Origin: Paenibacillus sp. DMB5
Lineage (GTDB): Bacteria > Bacillota > Bacilli > Paenibacillales > Paenibacillaceae
Assembly (NCBI RefSeq): GCF_001517085.1
Contig: NZ_LRAC01000098.1
Location: 62,001-126,000 of the forward strand
Length of the DNA: 64,000 bases
Reading direction: 5' to 3'
Part shown: positions 44,174 through 53,174 of the stretch, piece by piece
Position numbering within the stretch: the stretch's first letter is position 1
Layout: each line of letters opens with the position of its first letter
Made by a program: the position numbers and the translations under genes
The notes under the pieces: generated by a model
The model's database searches: none
Seen by the model: only the letters and a program-made list of their open reading frames with translations
What the model was told of the DNA's origin: nothing

Positions 44174-45232
44174 TTAAGTTGCCTTCGGCGGCTGACAGGA
44201 ATCTCTTTCGACCAGCCTGGCCGGAAAGCTGATGGTGCTGAAGGTCGGCTGCTGTGAATCACAGAGCTCAATAACCTTCTCGACGGCAGCCTTGGACATT
44301 TCATAAATCGGCAGGCGCACAGAGGTCAGCTTGGGATGAATGCGTGCAGCGAGCTGCACGTCATCGAATCCGGCAATGGAGATGTCCTCAGGTACGGAAA
44401 TACCGTGTTCAGCGAACGCTTCCATAGCGGAAATCGCCATATCGTCGTTGGAGGAGAAGAAAGCGGTCGGCAGCGGACTGCCTGAAGCAATCAGCTTCTT
44501 GACCTCCTCATAAGCCTTCTCCTTCAAAAAATCGCCCTGAAGAACAAACTGCTCATTTGGAGTTAACCCGTGGCGCTTAAGCGTATCCGCATAGGCCATG
44601 TAACGTTCCCTGCCGGAATAAGTGTTCATCCGTCCGCAAATCATGCCGATTTCCTTGTGGCCAAGTCCGATCAGATGCTCAATGGCTTCGACCGTGCCCT
44701 CATAATCCTTGGAATTAACGATAGCCAGATGATTGCGGTCCAGGTGCTCGGCCATGATCTCCGAAATATCATAGTCAATCAGCACAAGCGGGGAGTCCAG
44801 ACCTACCATTTCCCGCACGATATCGATGTCCTTCTGGGTACCGACGATAATGCCGCCGTCAATCCGTTTCTGCAGAAAAGCCTGCTTGACCTTCAGGAAA
44901 TCATCGGGGGAGTAGACGGTGTGGATCAGCACATAACAGCCTCTGGCATTCGCCGTGTCGACAACGGCATCGACGAAGGGCGCAAAGTAGTTATTCTGGT
45001 AGATCCGGGTCGTGTTCTCCTTCTCGTTCATGCTGATGGCGAAAAGCCCGATCGTATCGGTCTTCTTGCCGGCCAAAGCCCTGGCAAAGCTGTTGGGCTC
45101 ATACTGATGCTGTTCAATAACCTTCAGCACCTTGGCCCGCGTCTCTTCAGGGACATTGGAATAATTGTTGATCACACGGGACACCGTGCTCCGGGATACC
45201 CCTGCGAGCCTCGCTATATCTTCGCTGCGCAT
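44174..45232 (-). CDS. LacI-family transcriptional repressor
   Basis: A 352-residue regulator. The N-terminal helix-turn-helix and hinge read SEDIARLAGVSRSTVSRVIN, VPEETRAKVLKVI and FARALAGKKTDTIGL. The periplasmic-binding-protein-like effector domain fills the rest. Identical operator cores before its own gene and before the cellobiose phosphorylase gene suggest autoregulation plus control of the phosphorylase, probably relieved by cellobiose or a derivative. Confidence 0.88.
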   Translation of the reverse strand: MRSEDIARLAGVSRSTVSRVINNYSNVPEETRAKVLKVIEQHQYEPNSFARALAGKKTDTIGLFAISMNEKENTTRIYQNNYFAPFVDAVVDTANARGCYVLIHTVYSPDDFLKVKQAFLQKRIDGGIIVGTQKDIDIVREMVGLDSPLVLIDYDISEIMAEHLDRNHLAIVNSKDYEGTVEAIEHLIGLGHKEIGMICGRMNTYSGRERYMAYADTLKRHGLTPNEQFVLQGDFLKEKAYEEVKKLIASGSPLPTAFFSSNDDMAISAMEAFAEHGISVPEDISIAGFDDVQLAARIHPKLTSVRLPIYEMSKAAVEKVIELCDSQQPTFSTISFPARLVERDSCQPPKAT

Positions 45233-45250
45233 ATTGCCCCCTTTTTGCTT

Positions 45251-45266
45251 GTAAACGCGCGTTTAT
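45251..45266. promoter_or_regulatory. LacI-type operator upstream of the lacI-like gene
   Basis: GTAAACGCGCGTTTAT is a palindrome with a CGCG centre, 19 bp before the start codon, matching the site at 44091-44106. Confidence 0.75.
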
Positions 45267-45419
45267 GAGTTCATTGTAAAATATAATGTCCCGGAAATCA
45301 ATCCTCTATTTGCAATTCTCTTTTTGAAAAAGAAGTGAACAGACGCTACTATTATAGAAGAGTTTTAATAAATAAAATATTTGGAAACAAAACTATAAAC
45401 AAACGGGTCAGGTGATGAA

Positions 45420-46564
45420 GTGACGGTGCTGGTAATCAGACAATTAGAAAGTTATTCCGAGCATTCCGTTGTATTTCCCGCATTTACAATGGAATTAAAC
45501 CGCCATGAGGCGGTCGCGCTTCATACAGGCATGAACGCAAGGATTGTGCTCCTGGGTATGTTTACAGGCAAACTTCCTGTTACCGGAGGAGAGATCAGCA
45601 TTAATGGTCATACCTATACAGGACGTATCAGAGAGGCGGCCCCGGACACCGGTTTTCTGCTGCTGGAGGAAGGTCAGTATACGAGATTGACGGTAAAAGA
45701 GAACCTGCGCTTTTATAGCAAGCTGTATGGCTCCGGCGGCCGGTGGATGAGGTAATCCGGATGGTCAGGCTCGATGCCAAGGCTGGTGTTCGGCTAGCTG
45801 CTCTGAGCCATTCCGAGCGAAAACGGGTGCAATATGCCCGGCTGATTATCCAGGACCCGCAGCTGCTGATCTGTGAGGAGCCGGACCAGAATGTCGATAA
45901 TGAAACGAAGCTTGTATTCCGGCGGCTTGTGCAGCAGCTGTGTGAAAGCGGCAAAGCGGTGCTTATTATAACAGGTAACATGGAAACGGCGCTTAGTGTG
46001 ACGAACCGGGTGTACCGGCTGGATGAAAAGGGACTGCAGGCTTTTGATATACAAGCTGAGGAGGAATCGTCAACCAAGTCAGCGGTAAGTAAGCCGGATA
46101 CGGATACATACAGACAATCTGCGGATGAAGCAGAACCATTGCCGGAGGAAGGCAGTCAGCCGGATTCTGGAATGTTAACAGAGGACGAATTGCCGGATGA
46201 AGCCGGGCAGACGCTCCAGCTGTTCCGTTTTGAAAAAATCCCTACCCGCATGAACGACAAGATCATTCTGTTTAACCCGCCGGAAATAGACTATGTGGAA
46301 AGCAGCGACGGACAGACCCGGCTCTCGATCGGCGGTGAGCTCTATCCGACAGCCTTTAAAATTAATGAACTGGAGGAGCGTCTGCATTCCTACGGATTTT
46401 TCCGCTGCCACCGTTCCTATCTTGTTAATCTCCAGAAGGTCCGTGAAGTCATCACATTCACCCGCAACAGCTATAGCCTTGTACTTGATGATGCAGCGAA
46501 GACCTCGGTACCCTTGTCCAAGACCAAAATGGCTGAATTAAAGGAAATGATGGGGTTGAAATAG
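45420..46564 (+). CDS. Degenerate ABC ATPase fused to a LytTR DNA-binding domain, frameshifted near 45740
   Basis: A GTG start after AGGTGATGAA. Residues 1 to about 210 follow an ABC ATPase along their length, but every catalytic motif is lost. The Walker A place reads TGMNARIVLLG without GK[ST], the signature reads LSHSE instead of LSGGQ, and the H-loop His is Gly (LIITGNMETA). After an acidic linker, a LytTR domain (PPEIDYVESSDGQTRLSIGG, FFRCHRSYLVNLQKVREV) ends the protein. One base restored near 45740 joins YGSGG to VDEVIRMVRL. It probably regulates the ABC transporter directly downstream. Confidence 0.82.
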
Positions 46565-46617
46565 TTCCATTCAGGTATACATATGCTCCATTCACGCTCG
46601 TTTGTGCTCCTTTCACG
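46565..46617 (+). promoter_or_regulatory. Three direct repeats at 21-bp spacing (probable LytTR operator)
   Basis: TTCCATTCAGG at 46565, CTCCATTCACG at 46586 and CTCCTTTCACG at 46607 are spaced exactly 21 bp, two helical turns, as expected for LytTR proteins bound on one DNA face. The last copy lies between a possible -35 (TTTGTG, 46601) and the -10 TATAAT at 46623-46628. Confidence 0.7.
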
Positions 46618-46622
46618 GTGAT

Positions 46623-46628
46623 TATAAT
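46623..46628 (+). promoter_or_regulatory. -10 box of the ABC transporter operon
   Basis: A consensus TATAAT directly after the third LytTR-type repeat, 66 bp before the ATPase start at 46695. Confidence 0.6.
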
Positions 46629-46694
46629 GCGCTGCTGCAGCGTTTACCGTACGATTTGGACATAGACAACAGAAGGGCGGAGGATGAGCAGTCG

Positions 46695-47543
46695 ATGGAG
46701 AACATTATTGAAGTCACTTCATTACAGAAAGCATTTGGAGCTTCCCAGGCGCTGAAGGATGTCACGTTCAATGTAAAAAGAGGAGAGATATTCGGCTTCC
46801 TTGGCCCCAGCGGCTCCGGCAAAACAACTACTATTAAAATCTTGACTGCCCAGCTCAAGCCGACGGGCGGAAGCGCATATGCTTTTGGAGTCAGCACTGA
46901 ACAGTTAAACTCCGAGAAGTACCGGCAAAAGGTCGGAATCATCACAGACAACACTGCCTTGTACGGAAGGCTGAATGTCTACGATAATTTGAAGCTGTAC
47001 TGCGATCTTTACGGCGTGTCTTATCAAAGGATTGCTGAGGTGCTGCAGATGGTCAATCTGGCGGGTGAAGAGAAGAAGGCAGTTTCCAAGCTGTCCAAAG
47101 GGATGCTGCAGCGGATCACGCTGGCCAGGGCATTCCTGCATGAGCCGGAGCTGCTGTTCCTGGACGAGCCGACTTCGGCGCTTGATCCGGTTAATACGAA
47201 GCATATTCACGAAGGACTTCTTCACTTAAAAGAAAAAGGTACGACGATTTTCCTGACTACGCATGACATGAACGAGGCCGAGGCGTTATGCGACCGGGTT
47301 GCGTTCCTGAACAACGGGGAAATCAGGCTGCTGGACAGTCCCAAAAAGCTGCGCCAGCAGCGGGGGGAGCCCACTCTGACGGTCGAGTTAGCCGACGGCA
47401 GTATGGTCATTGTGCCGAAGGGGCCTGAAGGAGCTGACCAGATGTTCCGCTATATGAGCACGGGCCAGCTCGTATCCGTGCAATCGAATCATCCGACATT
47501 AGGCGATATATTTGTAGAAGTGACAGGGAGGAAGCTGGCATGA
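46695..47543 (+). CDS. ABC transporter ATP-binding protein
   Basis: An active ATPase with Walker A GPSGSGKTTT, Q-loop region VGIITDNTALYGRLNVYDNL, signature SKLSKGMLQR, Walker B LLFLDEPTSALDP and H-loop TTHDMNEAE. It belongs to the DrrA/CcmA-like group that pairs with ABC-2 permeases to export drugs, peptides or lipids. The ATG at 46695 is chosen at MENIIEVTSL; GGAGG lies 11 bases before. It follows the LytTR/pseudo-ABC gene and precedes the permease gene with a 4-bp overlap. Confidence 0.88.
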   Translation: MENIIEVTSLQKAFGASQALKDVTFNVKRGEIFGFLGPSGSGKTTTIKILTAQLKPTGGSAYAFGVSTEQLNSEKYRQKVGIITDNTALYGRLNVYDNLKLYCDLYGVSYQRIAEVLQMVNLAGEEKKAVSKLSKGMLQRITLARAFLHEPELLFLDEPTSALDPVNTKHIHEGLLHLKEKGTTIFLTTHDMNEAEALCDRVAFLNNGEIRLLDSPKKLRQQRGEPTLTVELADGSMVIVPKGPEGADQMFRYMSTGQLVSVQSNHPTLGDIFVEVTGRKLA

Positions 47544-48250
47544 CCTTTTCAACGAGAAGAATATTTGCTATTTTGCAAAAGGATTATAAAGACCTGTCGC
47601 GCAATCTGTATGTAACAACTACCTTGTTCATGCCGCTCCTGATGGCTGCTTTGTTCGGGCGTATGGGGATGGGCACAATTAGTTCCTATTATATAGTTAT
47701 TAATATGGGTTTTATCCTTGTCGCTACTTATGTCCAATCCGCACTGATTGCCGAGGAGAAGGAGAAGAATACGCTGCGCGGACTGATGCTGTCTCCTGCC
47801 AGCACGATGGAAATCTTTTGCGGAAAAAGCCTGCTGAGCTTCATCGCGACAGCGGTAGTCGTCACCGGATCAATTCTGCTTAGTAACTATAATCCCCGGA
47901 ATATGGCTGTGATTGCTATTGCGCTTTTGTTATCCGCCGTGTTCTATGTTGGATTAGGCACGCTGATCGGATTGTTTACCAAATCGGTCATGGAAGCATC
48001 GGTAGTTATCGTTCCGGTCATGCTTATCTTCACCTCCGGCTCCCTGCTTATCCCGCTCATTGAGAAATATCCGGTGCTGGCTGTTGTAGAATATATGCCG
48101 AATCTCCAATTGCTGGAGCTGGCGAACCGTGTAGAGACAGGGGCCGGACTGGGCGATACGCTGCTGCATCTGCTGATCATCCTGGCATGGGTGCTCGTGA
48201 TTCATGCGGTTGCCGCCTATGTTTATAAGAAGCGGATGGTTGATGAATAG
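47540..48250 (+). CDS. ABC-2 type permease
   Basis: A 236-residue protein with six predicted membrane helices and the ABC-2 pattern EEKEKNTLRGLMLSP in the coupling loop. ATGA overlaps the end of the ATPase gene, so the two subunits are translationally coupled and form one exporter. The substrate is unknown. Confidence 0.85.
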   Translation: MTFSTRRIFAILQKDYKDLSRNLYVTTTLFMPLLMAALFGRMGMGTISSYYIVINMGFILVATYVQSALIAEEKEKNTLRGLMLSPASTMEIFCGKSLLSFIATAVVVTGSILLSNYNPRNMAVIAIALLLSAVFYVGLGTLIGLFTKSVMEASVVIVPVMLIFTSGSLLIPLIEKYPVLAVVEYMPNLQLLELANRVETGAGLGDTLLHLLIILAWVLVIHAVAAYVYKKRMVDE

Positions 48251-48413
48251 AGCTTATAAGGTTAAGAGAGGGGCAGTCTGTGACCTGCATTATTGGTTAC
48301 GGCTGTCTCTGTCTGCTGCTGAGTAGTGCTTAAATAAATGAGTTTGTATAAAAAATCCGCCGAGAAAGTGCATTGAAACTTCGCTCAGGCATGCTAGTAT
48401 TGAGAATATGATT

Positions 48414-48432
48414 ATTGAGAATGATAATCAAT
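48414..48432 (+). promoter_or_regulatory. Fur box upstream of the siderophore-binding lipoprotein gene
   Basis: ATTGAGAATGATAATCAAT is a palindrome matching the Fur consensus (GATAATGATAATCATTATC) closely. It is 29 bp before the chosen start. Confidence 0.75.
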
Positions 48433-48460
48433 CACAATAATGTCGGGAGTGGAAAGTTCA

Positions 48461-49492
48461 ATGGTACAACGGGGTCGGAAATATATCTGGGCGGTAATGC
48501 TCATAATGGTGATGGCGGTTATGGCAGCCTGCGGAACAAATGACAACGCAGCCAGCGGTAATGCCGCGCAGACAGAGAATGCGGCAGAGGCGGCAGCAAG
48601 CAGCACACCTGATGGAAATACACCGGCAGCAACTGACAGCACCGGCGGTGATGAAGGCGGAACGCGTACTGTTACCGGAGAATTCGGCGATGTAGAAATT
48701 CCGGCGCATCCGCAGCGGATTGCGGGTATTTATGTGGAGGATTATCTGAAGGCGCTTGGCATTACTCCGGTGGTGCAATGGTATCATCCAAGCTGGGGCA
48801 AGCAGGATTATCTAGGGCTGGACGTTCCTGAATTTGATATAACCGGCAGCATGGAGGCCTTGCTGGACCAGAATCCGGATCTGATCATTCTGGATGGCGG
48901 TGCGGATCAGGCCGCCTATGAGAACTATTCCAAGGTGGCACCGACTTACCGGCTGCCGGAGACGGTTCTTCAGGATTCCAGGCTGATGCTTGGTGCAATT
49001 GCGGATGCTCTGGGCATTCCCGAAAAAGCGGAGAGTGTGCTGGCTGAATATGACGCTAAAGTGTCCGACGGCAAAGCCAAGCTGCAGCAGGCAATCGGCC
49101 AGGAAAAGGTCGCCGTAATCCGGCTCAATGTAGCTGATAAGTCATTTGCCTTATTCGGAGTCAAAAACCGTTACACTGGTGTAATCTATGACCAGTTCGG
49201 GCTTACGCCTGTCGATATGGCTGCCGAGATGACAGACTACCAGTCGATTATCTCTGAAGAGGTGATTCCGGAGCTGGACGCTGATCATATTATTGTGTTC
49301 CTGGATAACGGGGACTGGGATACGCCTGAGAATCAGGATGCCCTGAGTATTCTGGACGGACCGCTCTGGAAGAACATCCCGGCTGTGAAAAACGGAAATA
49401 TCTATAGAATGGAACGCTCGCACTGGCAGTCCGGAGCCATTACAGCAAATTCCATGAAGCTTGATGATTTGCTTAAGGCAATAGTTAAATAA
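48461..49492 (+). CDS. Iron-siderophore ABC transporter substrate-binding lipoprotein
   Basis: The signal ends in lipobox VMAAC. A linker rich in Ala, Thr and Gly precedes the class III binding protein fold: VTGEFGDVEIPAHPQRIAGI, EDYLKALGITPVVQWYH, LLDQNPDLIILDGG and LWKNIPAVKNGNIYRM. It captures ferric siderophores outside the cell. A Fur box lies upstream. No permease or ATPase gene adjoins. Its sequence is close to the C-terminal domain of the next gene product. ATG 48461 is preferred to 48440. Confidence 0.85.
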   Translation: MVQRGRKYIWAVMLIMVMAVMAACGTNDNAASGNAAQTENAAEAAASSTPDGNTPAATDSTGGDEGGTRTVTGEFGDVEIPAHPQRIAGIYVEDYLKALGITPVVQWYHPSWGKQDYLGLDVPEFDITGSMEALLDQNPDLIILDGGADQAAYENYSKVAPTYRLPETVLQDSRLMLGAIADALGIPEKAESVLAEYDAKVSDGKAKLQQAIGQEKVAVIRLNVADKSFALFGVKNRYTGVIYDQFGLTPVDMAAEMTDYQSIISEEVIPELDADHIIVFLDNGDWDTPENQDALSILDGPLWKNIPAVKNGNIYRMERSHWQSGAITANSMKLDDLLKAIVK

Positions 49493-49514
49493 GGCCGGTC
49501 CCGGCCTGCAAATA

Positions 49515-49560
49515 ATATTGAAGAAGGTCTATCAGGCATGGTTGATAGGCCTTCTTTTTT
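49515..49560 (+). terminator. Rho-independent terminator
   Basis: GAAGGTCTATCA pairs with TGATAGGCCTTC around a 7-base loop and is followed by TTTTTTG. Confidence 0.8.
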
Positions 49561-49577
49561 GTTTTACACTGTATTAA

Positions 49578-49592
49578 TGAAAATGATTCTCA
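49578..49592 (+). promoter_or_regulatory. Fur box upstream of the AraC-type regulator gene
   Basis: TGAAAATGATTCTCA resembles the Fur 7-1-7 motif and lies 15 bp before the start codon. Confidence 0.65.
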
Positions 49593-49607
49593 GTTGGGGG
49601 CGGAGCA

Positions 49608-51212
49608 ATGGAGGAAAGGGCATTGGATAATACTTACCCTTACAAGCAGTTATACAATCTTAATAGTATAGAGACGGCAACGCGTTCTTTGTCAGACAAT
49701 AATCAAGCAGCCTTCTTTCCGGTTCCGGCTCTGATTATAGTCACTGACGGGCAAGGCTGGATTGAAATGGACGGGCAGCGCTATCTGCTGGACAAGGGGG
49801 CCGGATTCCTGTTTGAACGCGGAGCAGTAGACCAGATCTGCGCAGGAGAGCAGGGCTTGAGTTTTTACCGGCTTGATTTCGAAGTTTTTGCGGCCGGTGA
49901 AAACAGGATGCTTGCTATGCAAAGCTTGTCTGAGGACGGGCTGCTGCATCCGGGTCCGTTACAGTGCCGTCCCTTCCCGCAAATCATTCTGCTGCTGGAA
50001 TCGATTCTGCAGAGCCAGCGGAGCGCGGAGGGAATTGAACGGTTTGCCGCCCACAGCCGGTTCCAGGAATTACTGCTGCTGCTCATGCGTGCCAATCCCT
50101 GTGCCGCCGTGCCCGAAGATGAGCAGGCTGCGGTTCAGCGTTCTATTCAATATATGCAGGAGCATTTCAATGAAACGGTAACGGTCGACGGTCTGGCGGA
50201 GATTGCCGGCCTGGGGCGCAGCCGCTTTACCAGACTGTTCAAAGAACAGACCGGCCGGATTCCGCTGGAATACCTTAACGGACTGAGAATAGAACGGGCA
50301 CAGCAGCAGCTGCTAATGAGTAAAGACCGTCTGCATGAGATTGCTTTGGCGGTGGGCTATAGTAATGAGTACTATTTCAGCCGGCGTTTTAAAGGAAGTG
50401 TCGGAGTTACACCAGGCAAGTACAGAAGCCTCTATCAGGAGGGAACACGGATTTTCGCCCCGTTTCTGGAGGATTATCTGCTGGCACTGGGTATCACACC
50501 TGTTGCCCAGTATTGCCACGCGGATTGGGGCAAGCAGGATTATCTTGGGCTTGATCACATTCCGGCGTTTGATATTTCCACCGGCGACTGGCAGGATCTG
50601 TTCCGTTACACGCCGGAGCTGATTATGCTCGACGACGGTTTCCAGCGCTGGCATCTTGAGGAATGCCGTCAGGTGGCACCGCTGTTCAAGCTTCCGTTTC
50701 ACCAGGAGAACTGGCGTGCCACACTGCGTTCGGCTGCAGTGATTTTCGGATTGACGGGACGCGTACAGGAGGTAATCAGCAATTATGAGCAGAAAGCCCT
50801 TGCGGCCAGGCAGCTGCTAAGCCGTTCCGCAGGCAACCAGACTGTAGCGGTGCTCCGGATTTATTCCGAGGGGATTATGCTGTACGGATGTGACGGACTG
50901 GGTTACACGGGAGAGGTGCTGCACCGCGATCTTGGACTGCAGCCGCATCCGCTGGTCCGTCAGCTGTGCCGGGGAAGGAAGCAGGTAAATCTCAGCCTTG
51001 AAGCATTGGCGCAGCTGACGGCAGATCATCTGTTTATTACCTTTGACCGGCAGATGGGGGAAGGCCGTGAGCTGCTTGAAACCCCGTTCTGGCGGAAGCT
51101 TCCTGCTGTACGCAGCGGCTGTGTCTATGAGATAGATTTTATGGCCTGGATGAATTACGGTGTGATGTCCCATCAGTGTAAAATTGCTGATGTGCTGCAG
51201 GTGCTGGCATAA
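49608..51212 (+). CDS. AraC-family regulator with siderophore-binding domain (Btr-like)
   Basis: A 534-residue protein. It has a cupin-like N-terminus (DGQGWIEMDGQRYLL), a double helix-turn-helix at about residues 165-275 (DGLAEIAGLGRSRFTRLFKE, EIALAVGYSNEYYFSRRFKG) and a C-terminal binding-protein domain (about 280-534). This resembles Bacillus Btr (YbbB), which senses ferri-siderophore and activates its uptake genes. The C-terminal domain is close to the preceding lipoprotein (EDYLLALGITPVAQYCHADW against EDYLKALGITPVVQWYHPSW). It likely activates siderophore uptake. Confidence 0.88.
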   Translation: MEERALDNTYPYKQLYNLNSIETATRSLSDNNQAAFFPVPALIIVTDGQGWIEMDGQRYLLDKGAGFLFERGAVDQICAGEQGLSFYRLDFEVFAAGENRMLAMQSLSEDGLLHPGPLQCRPFPQIILLLESILQSQRSAEGIERFAAHSRFQELLLLLMRANPCAAVPEDEQAAVQRSIQYMQEHFNETVTVDGLAEIAGLGRSRFTRLFKEQTGRIPLEYLNGLRIERAQQQLLMSKDRLHEIALAVGYSNEYYFSRRFKGSVGVTPGKYRSLYQEGTRIFAPFLEDYLLALGITPVAQYCHADWGKQDYLGLDHIPAFDISTGDWQDLFRYTPELIMLDDGFQRWHLEECRQVAPLFKLPFHQENWRATLRSAAVIFGLTGRVQEVISNYEQKALAARQLLSRSAGNQTVAVLRIYSEGIMLYGCDGLGYTGEVLHRDLGLQPHPLVRQLCRGRKQVNLSLEALAQLTADHLFITFDRQMGEGRELLETPFWRKLPAVRSGCVYEIDFMAWMNYGVMSHQCKIADVLQVLA

Positions 51213-51291
51213 GGCTGGTTCATCACAATTTTTCGATTGCGGATAATCCGGTATAATAAGGATTATTATGTGGCGGAAAGGGAGGTTCCCA

Positions 51292-52077
51292 TTGGAAAAC
51301 GAGGCGGAAGACCAGGTATTTCATCTGCCAAAGCATACGGATGAAGGATTGCCCCGGATTATCCCGTTAGGGGATTCGGCTGTGTCAGTAATCTTTGAGG
51401 CAGCGATCAGTCCGCAGACCCACCGCCGTGTAAAGGCGGTTTGCAGCAGGCTAATTTCCGCTCCTTTTACAGGTATGATTGAATTTGTCCCTTCCTTTCA
51501 CTCGGTTGCTGTATATTACGACGGGCCGGCTGTCCTTAGAGCCTATCCGCATTTTATCGCCCAAGGTGAAGAATATTATCCGTTTCCAATAGTCGCTGCC
51601 CTGCTGGAGGAAATGTTGAAGCTTGCTGATGAACAGGCCGATCCGGCTCCAAGAATAGTCAGCATTCCTGTGTGCTACGGCGGGGAGACCGGTCCTGACC
51701 TGGAGTTTGTGGCGCGGTATAACAGGCTCTCGGTAGAGGAGGTTATTGATATTCATTCTTCGGCTGATTATCTGGTGTATATGCTTGGTTTTGCCCCGGG
51801 CTTTCCGTATCTCGGAGGGCTCTCTCCGGCGATTTCCACTCCGCGGCGTCCTTCGCCGCGGCTGGCTATCCCGGCAGGCTCGGTCGGGATAGCGGGTGAT
51901 CAGACCGGTGTCTATCCGCTGGAGACGCCTGGCGGCTGGCAGCTGATCGGCCGGACCCCGGTTGCCCTGTTCAGGCCGCATGCTGTTCCGCCGGTAAGGC
52001 TTCAGGCCGGCGATCTCGTCCGGTTCTATCCGGTCTCGTTCAGCGAGTTCTCCGCCTGGAAGGATGATAGGCTATGA
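51292..52077 (+). CDS. pxpB: 5-oxoprolinase subunit B (KipI-like)
   Basis: The TTG at 51292 after GGGAGGTTCCCA is preferred. The product has PLGDSAVSVIFEAAISPQTH, VVAVYY-type strands, IVSIPVCYGGETGPDLEFVA and the conserved LGFAPGFPYLGGLSPAISTPRR, then GSVGIAGDQTGVYPLETPGGW. With PxpA and PxpC it cleaves 5-oxoproline to glutamate using ATP in the cytoplasm. Its stop overlaps the pxpC start (ATGA). A TATAAT lies at about 51251. Confidence 0.88.
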   Translation: MENEAEDQVFHLPKHTDEGLPRIIPLGDSAVSVIFEAAISPQTHRRVKAVCSRLISAPFTGMIEFVPSFHSVAVYYDGPAVLRAYPHFIAQGEEYYPFPIVAALLEEMLKLADEQADPAPRIVSIPVCYGGETGPDLEFVARYNRLSVEEVIDIHSSADYLVYMLGFAPGFPYLGGLSPAISTPRRPSPRLAIPAGSVGIAGDQTGVYPLETPGGWQLIGRTPVALFRPHAVPPVRLQAGDLVRFYPVSFSEFSAWKDDRL

Positions 52078-53140
52078 GTCTGCTGATCATGAAGCCAGGC
52101 CTGTTAACGACAGTACAGGACCTGGGAAGATACGGCTATCAGCAATATGGAGTGATTGCCGGCGGTGCGATGGACAGCTATGCTCTGCGTATGGCCAACC
52201 TGCTGGTTGGCAACGAAGAGCAGGCAGCCGGGCTGGAAATGACGGTGCTTGGACCGGAAATTACATTTGCCGCTCCTGCGCTTATTGCCGTCTGCGGCGG
52301 CGGGTTAGCGCCGCTGCTGGACGGGCGGCCGCTGCCGCTCTGGCGGACAGCCCATGTGCCCAAGGGAGCAAGGCTGCATTTCGGGCGCCTGCCCGGAGGA
52401 TGCAGGGCTTACCTCGCCGTTGCCGGCGGAATCGATGTTCCGCTTCAGATGAACAGCCGCTCAACCTACCTGCGAGCCGGAATCGGCGGCCAGCAGGGCC
52501 GGGCTTTGCGCTCCGGCGATGTGCTGCCTGTCGGCACGCCTTCGGGCAGGGCTGCAGACTGGTCAGAACGGCTGGCCCGTGGGCGGGGTACCGAGAGGGG
52601 GGTCAGGGAGCCGGTGAATATCAGGCAGCTTGAAGGGCAGTCTGCCGGAAATTCAGGAGCGGAGGCTGCGGCTATCGCTGCCTGGTATCCTGTGCCGGCT
52701 ATGATTCCTGATTATCCTGAAGCTCCGGTCATCCGGGTAATTGAGGGCGAAGAGTACGAAATGTTCAGCTCTGAGAGCCGCCGGCGCTTTTTATCTGAAC
52801 CATATACGATTCTCCCCGAATCGGACCGTATGGGATACCGTCTGTCCGGCAGCGCTCTGTCACTGGTACAGGAACAGAGTCTGGCCTCAGCGCAGTCACC
52901 TTTGGGACGATCCAGGTTCCTGCCGGAGGTGCCCCGATCATCTTGATGGCTGACCGCCAGACAACCGGGGGTTATCCGAAGCTGGCGCAGGTGATTACGG
53001 CTGATCTGCCGCTTCTTGCGCAGGCATCCCCAGGCAGCCGGGTCCATTTCCGGCTCGTCACGCTGAGAGAAGCACAGGAGCAGCTGCTGCAGCGGGAGCT
53101 TGAGCTGCGCCGGCTTCGGCTCGTGCTGCAGCATGTGTAG
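52074..53140 (+). CDS. pxpC: 5-oxoprolinase subunit C (KipA-like), frameshifted near 52891
   Basis: The N-terminus [20 protein letters not shown], then [20 protein letters not shown], is the hallmark of the KipA/PxpC family. The frame breaks near LASA; one base restored gives [20 protein letters not shown], then [20 protein letters not shown], completing the carboxyltransferase-like fold to 53140. It is the second gene of pxpBCA and overlaps pxpB by 4 bp. Confidence 0.86.
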
Positions 53141-53174
53141 CAGCCCGCAAAATACATACTGGAGGCTACAGCCA

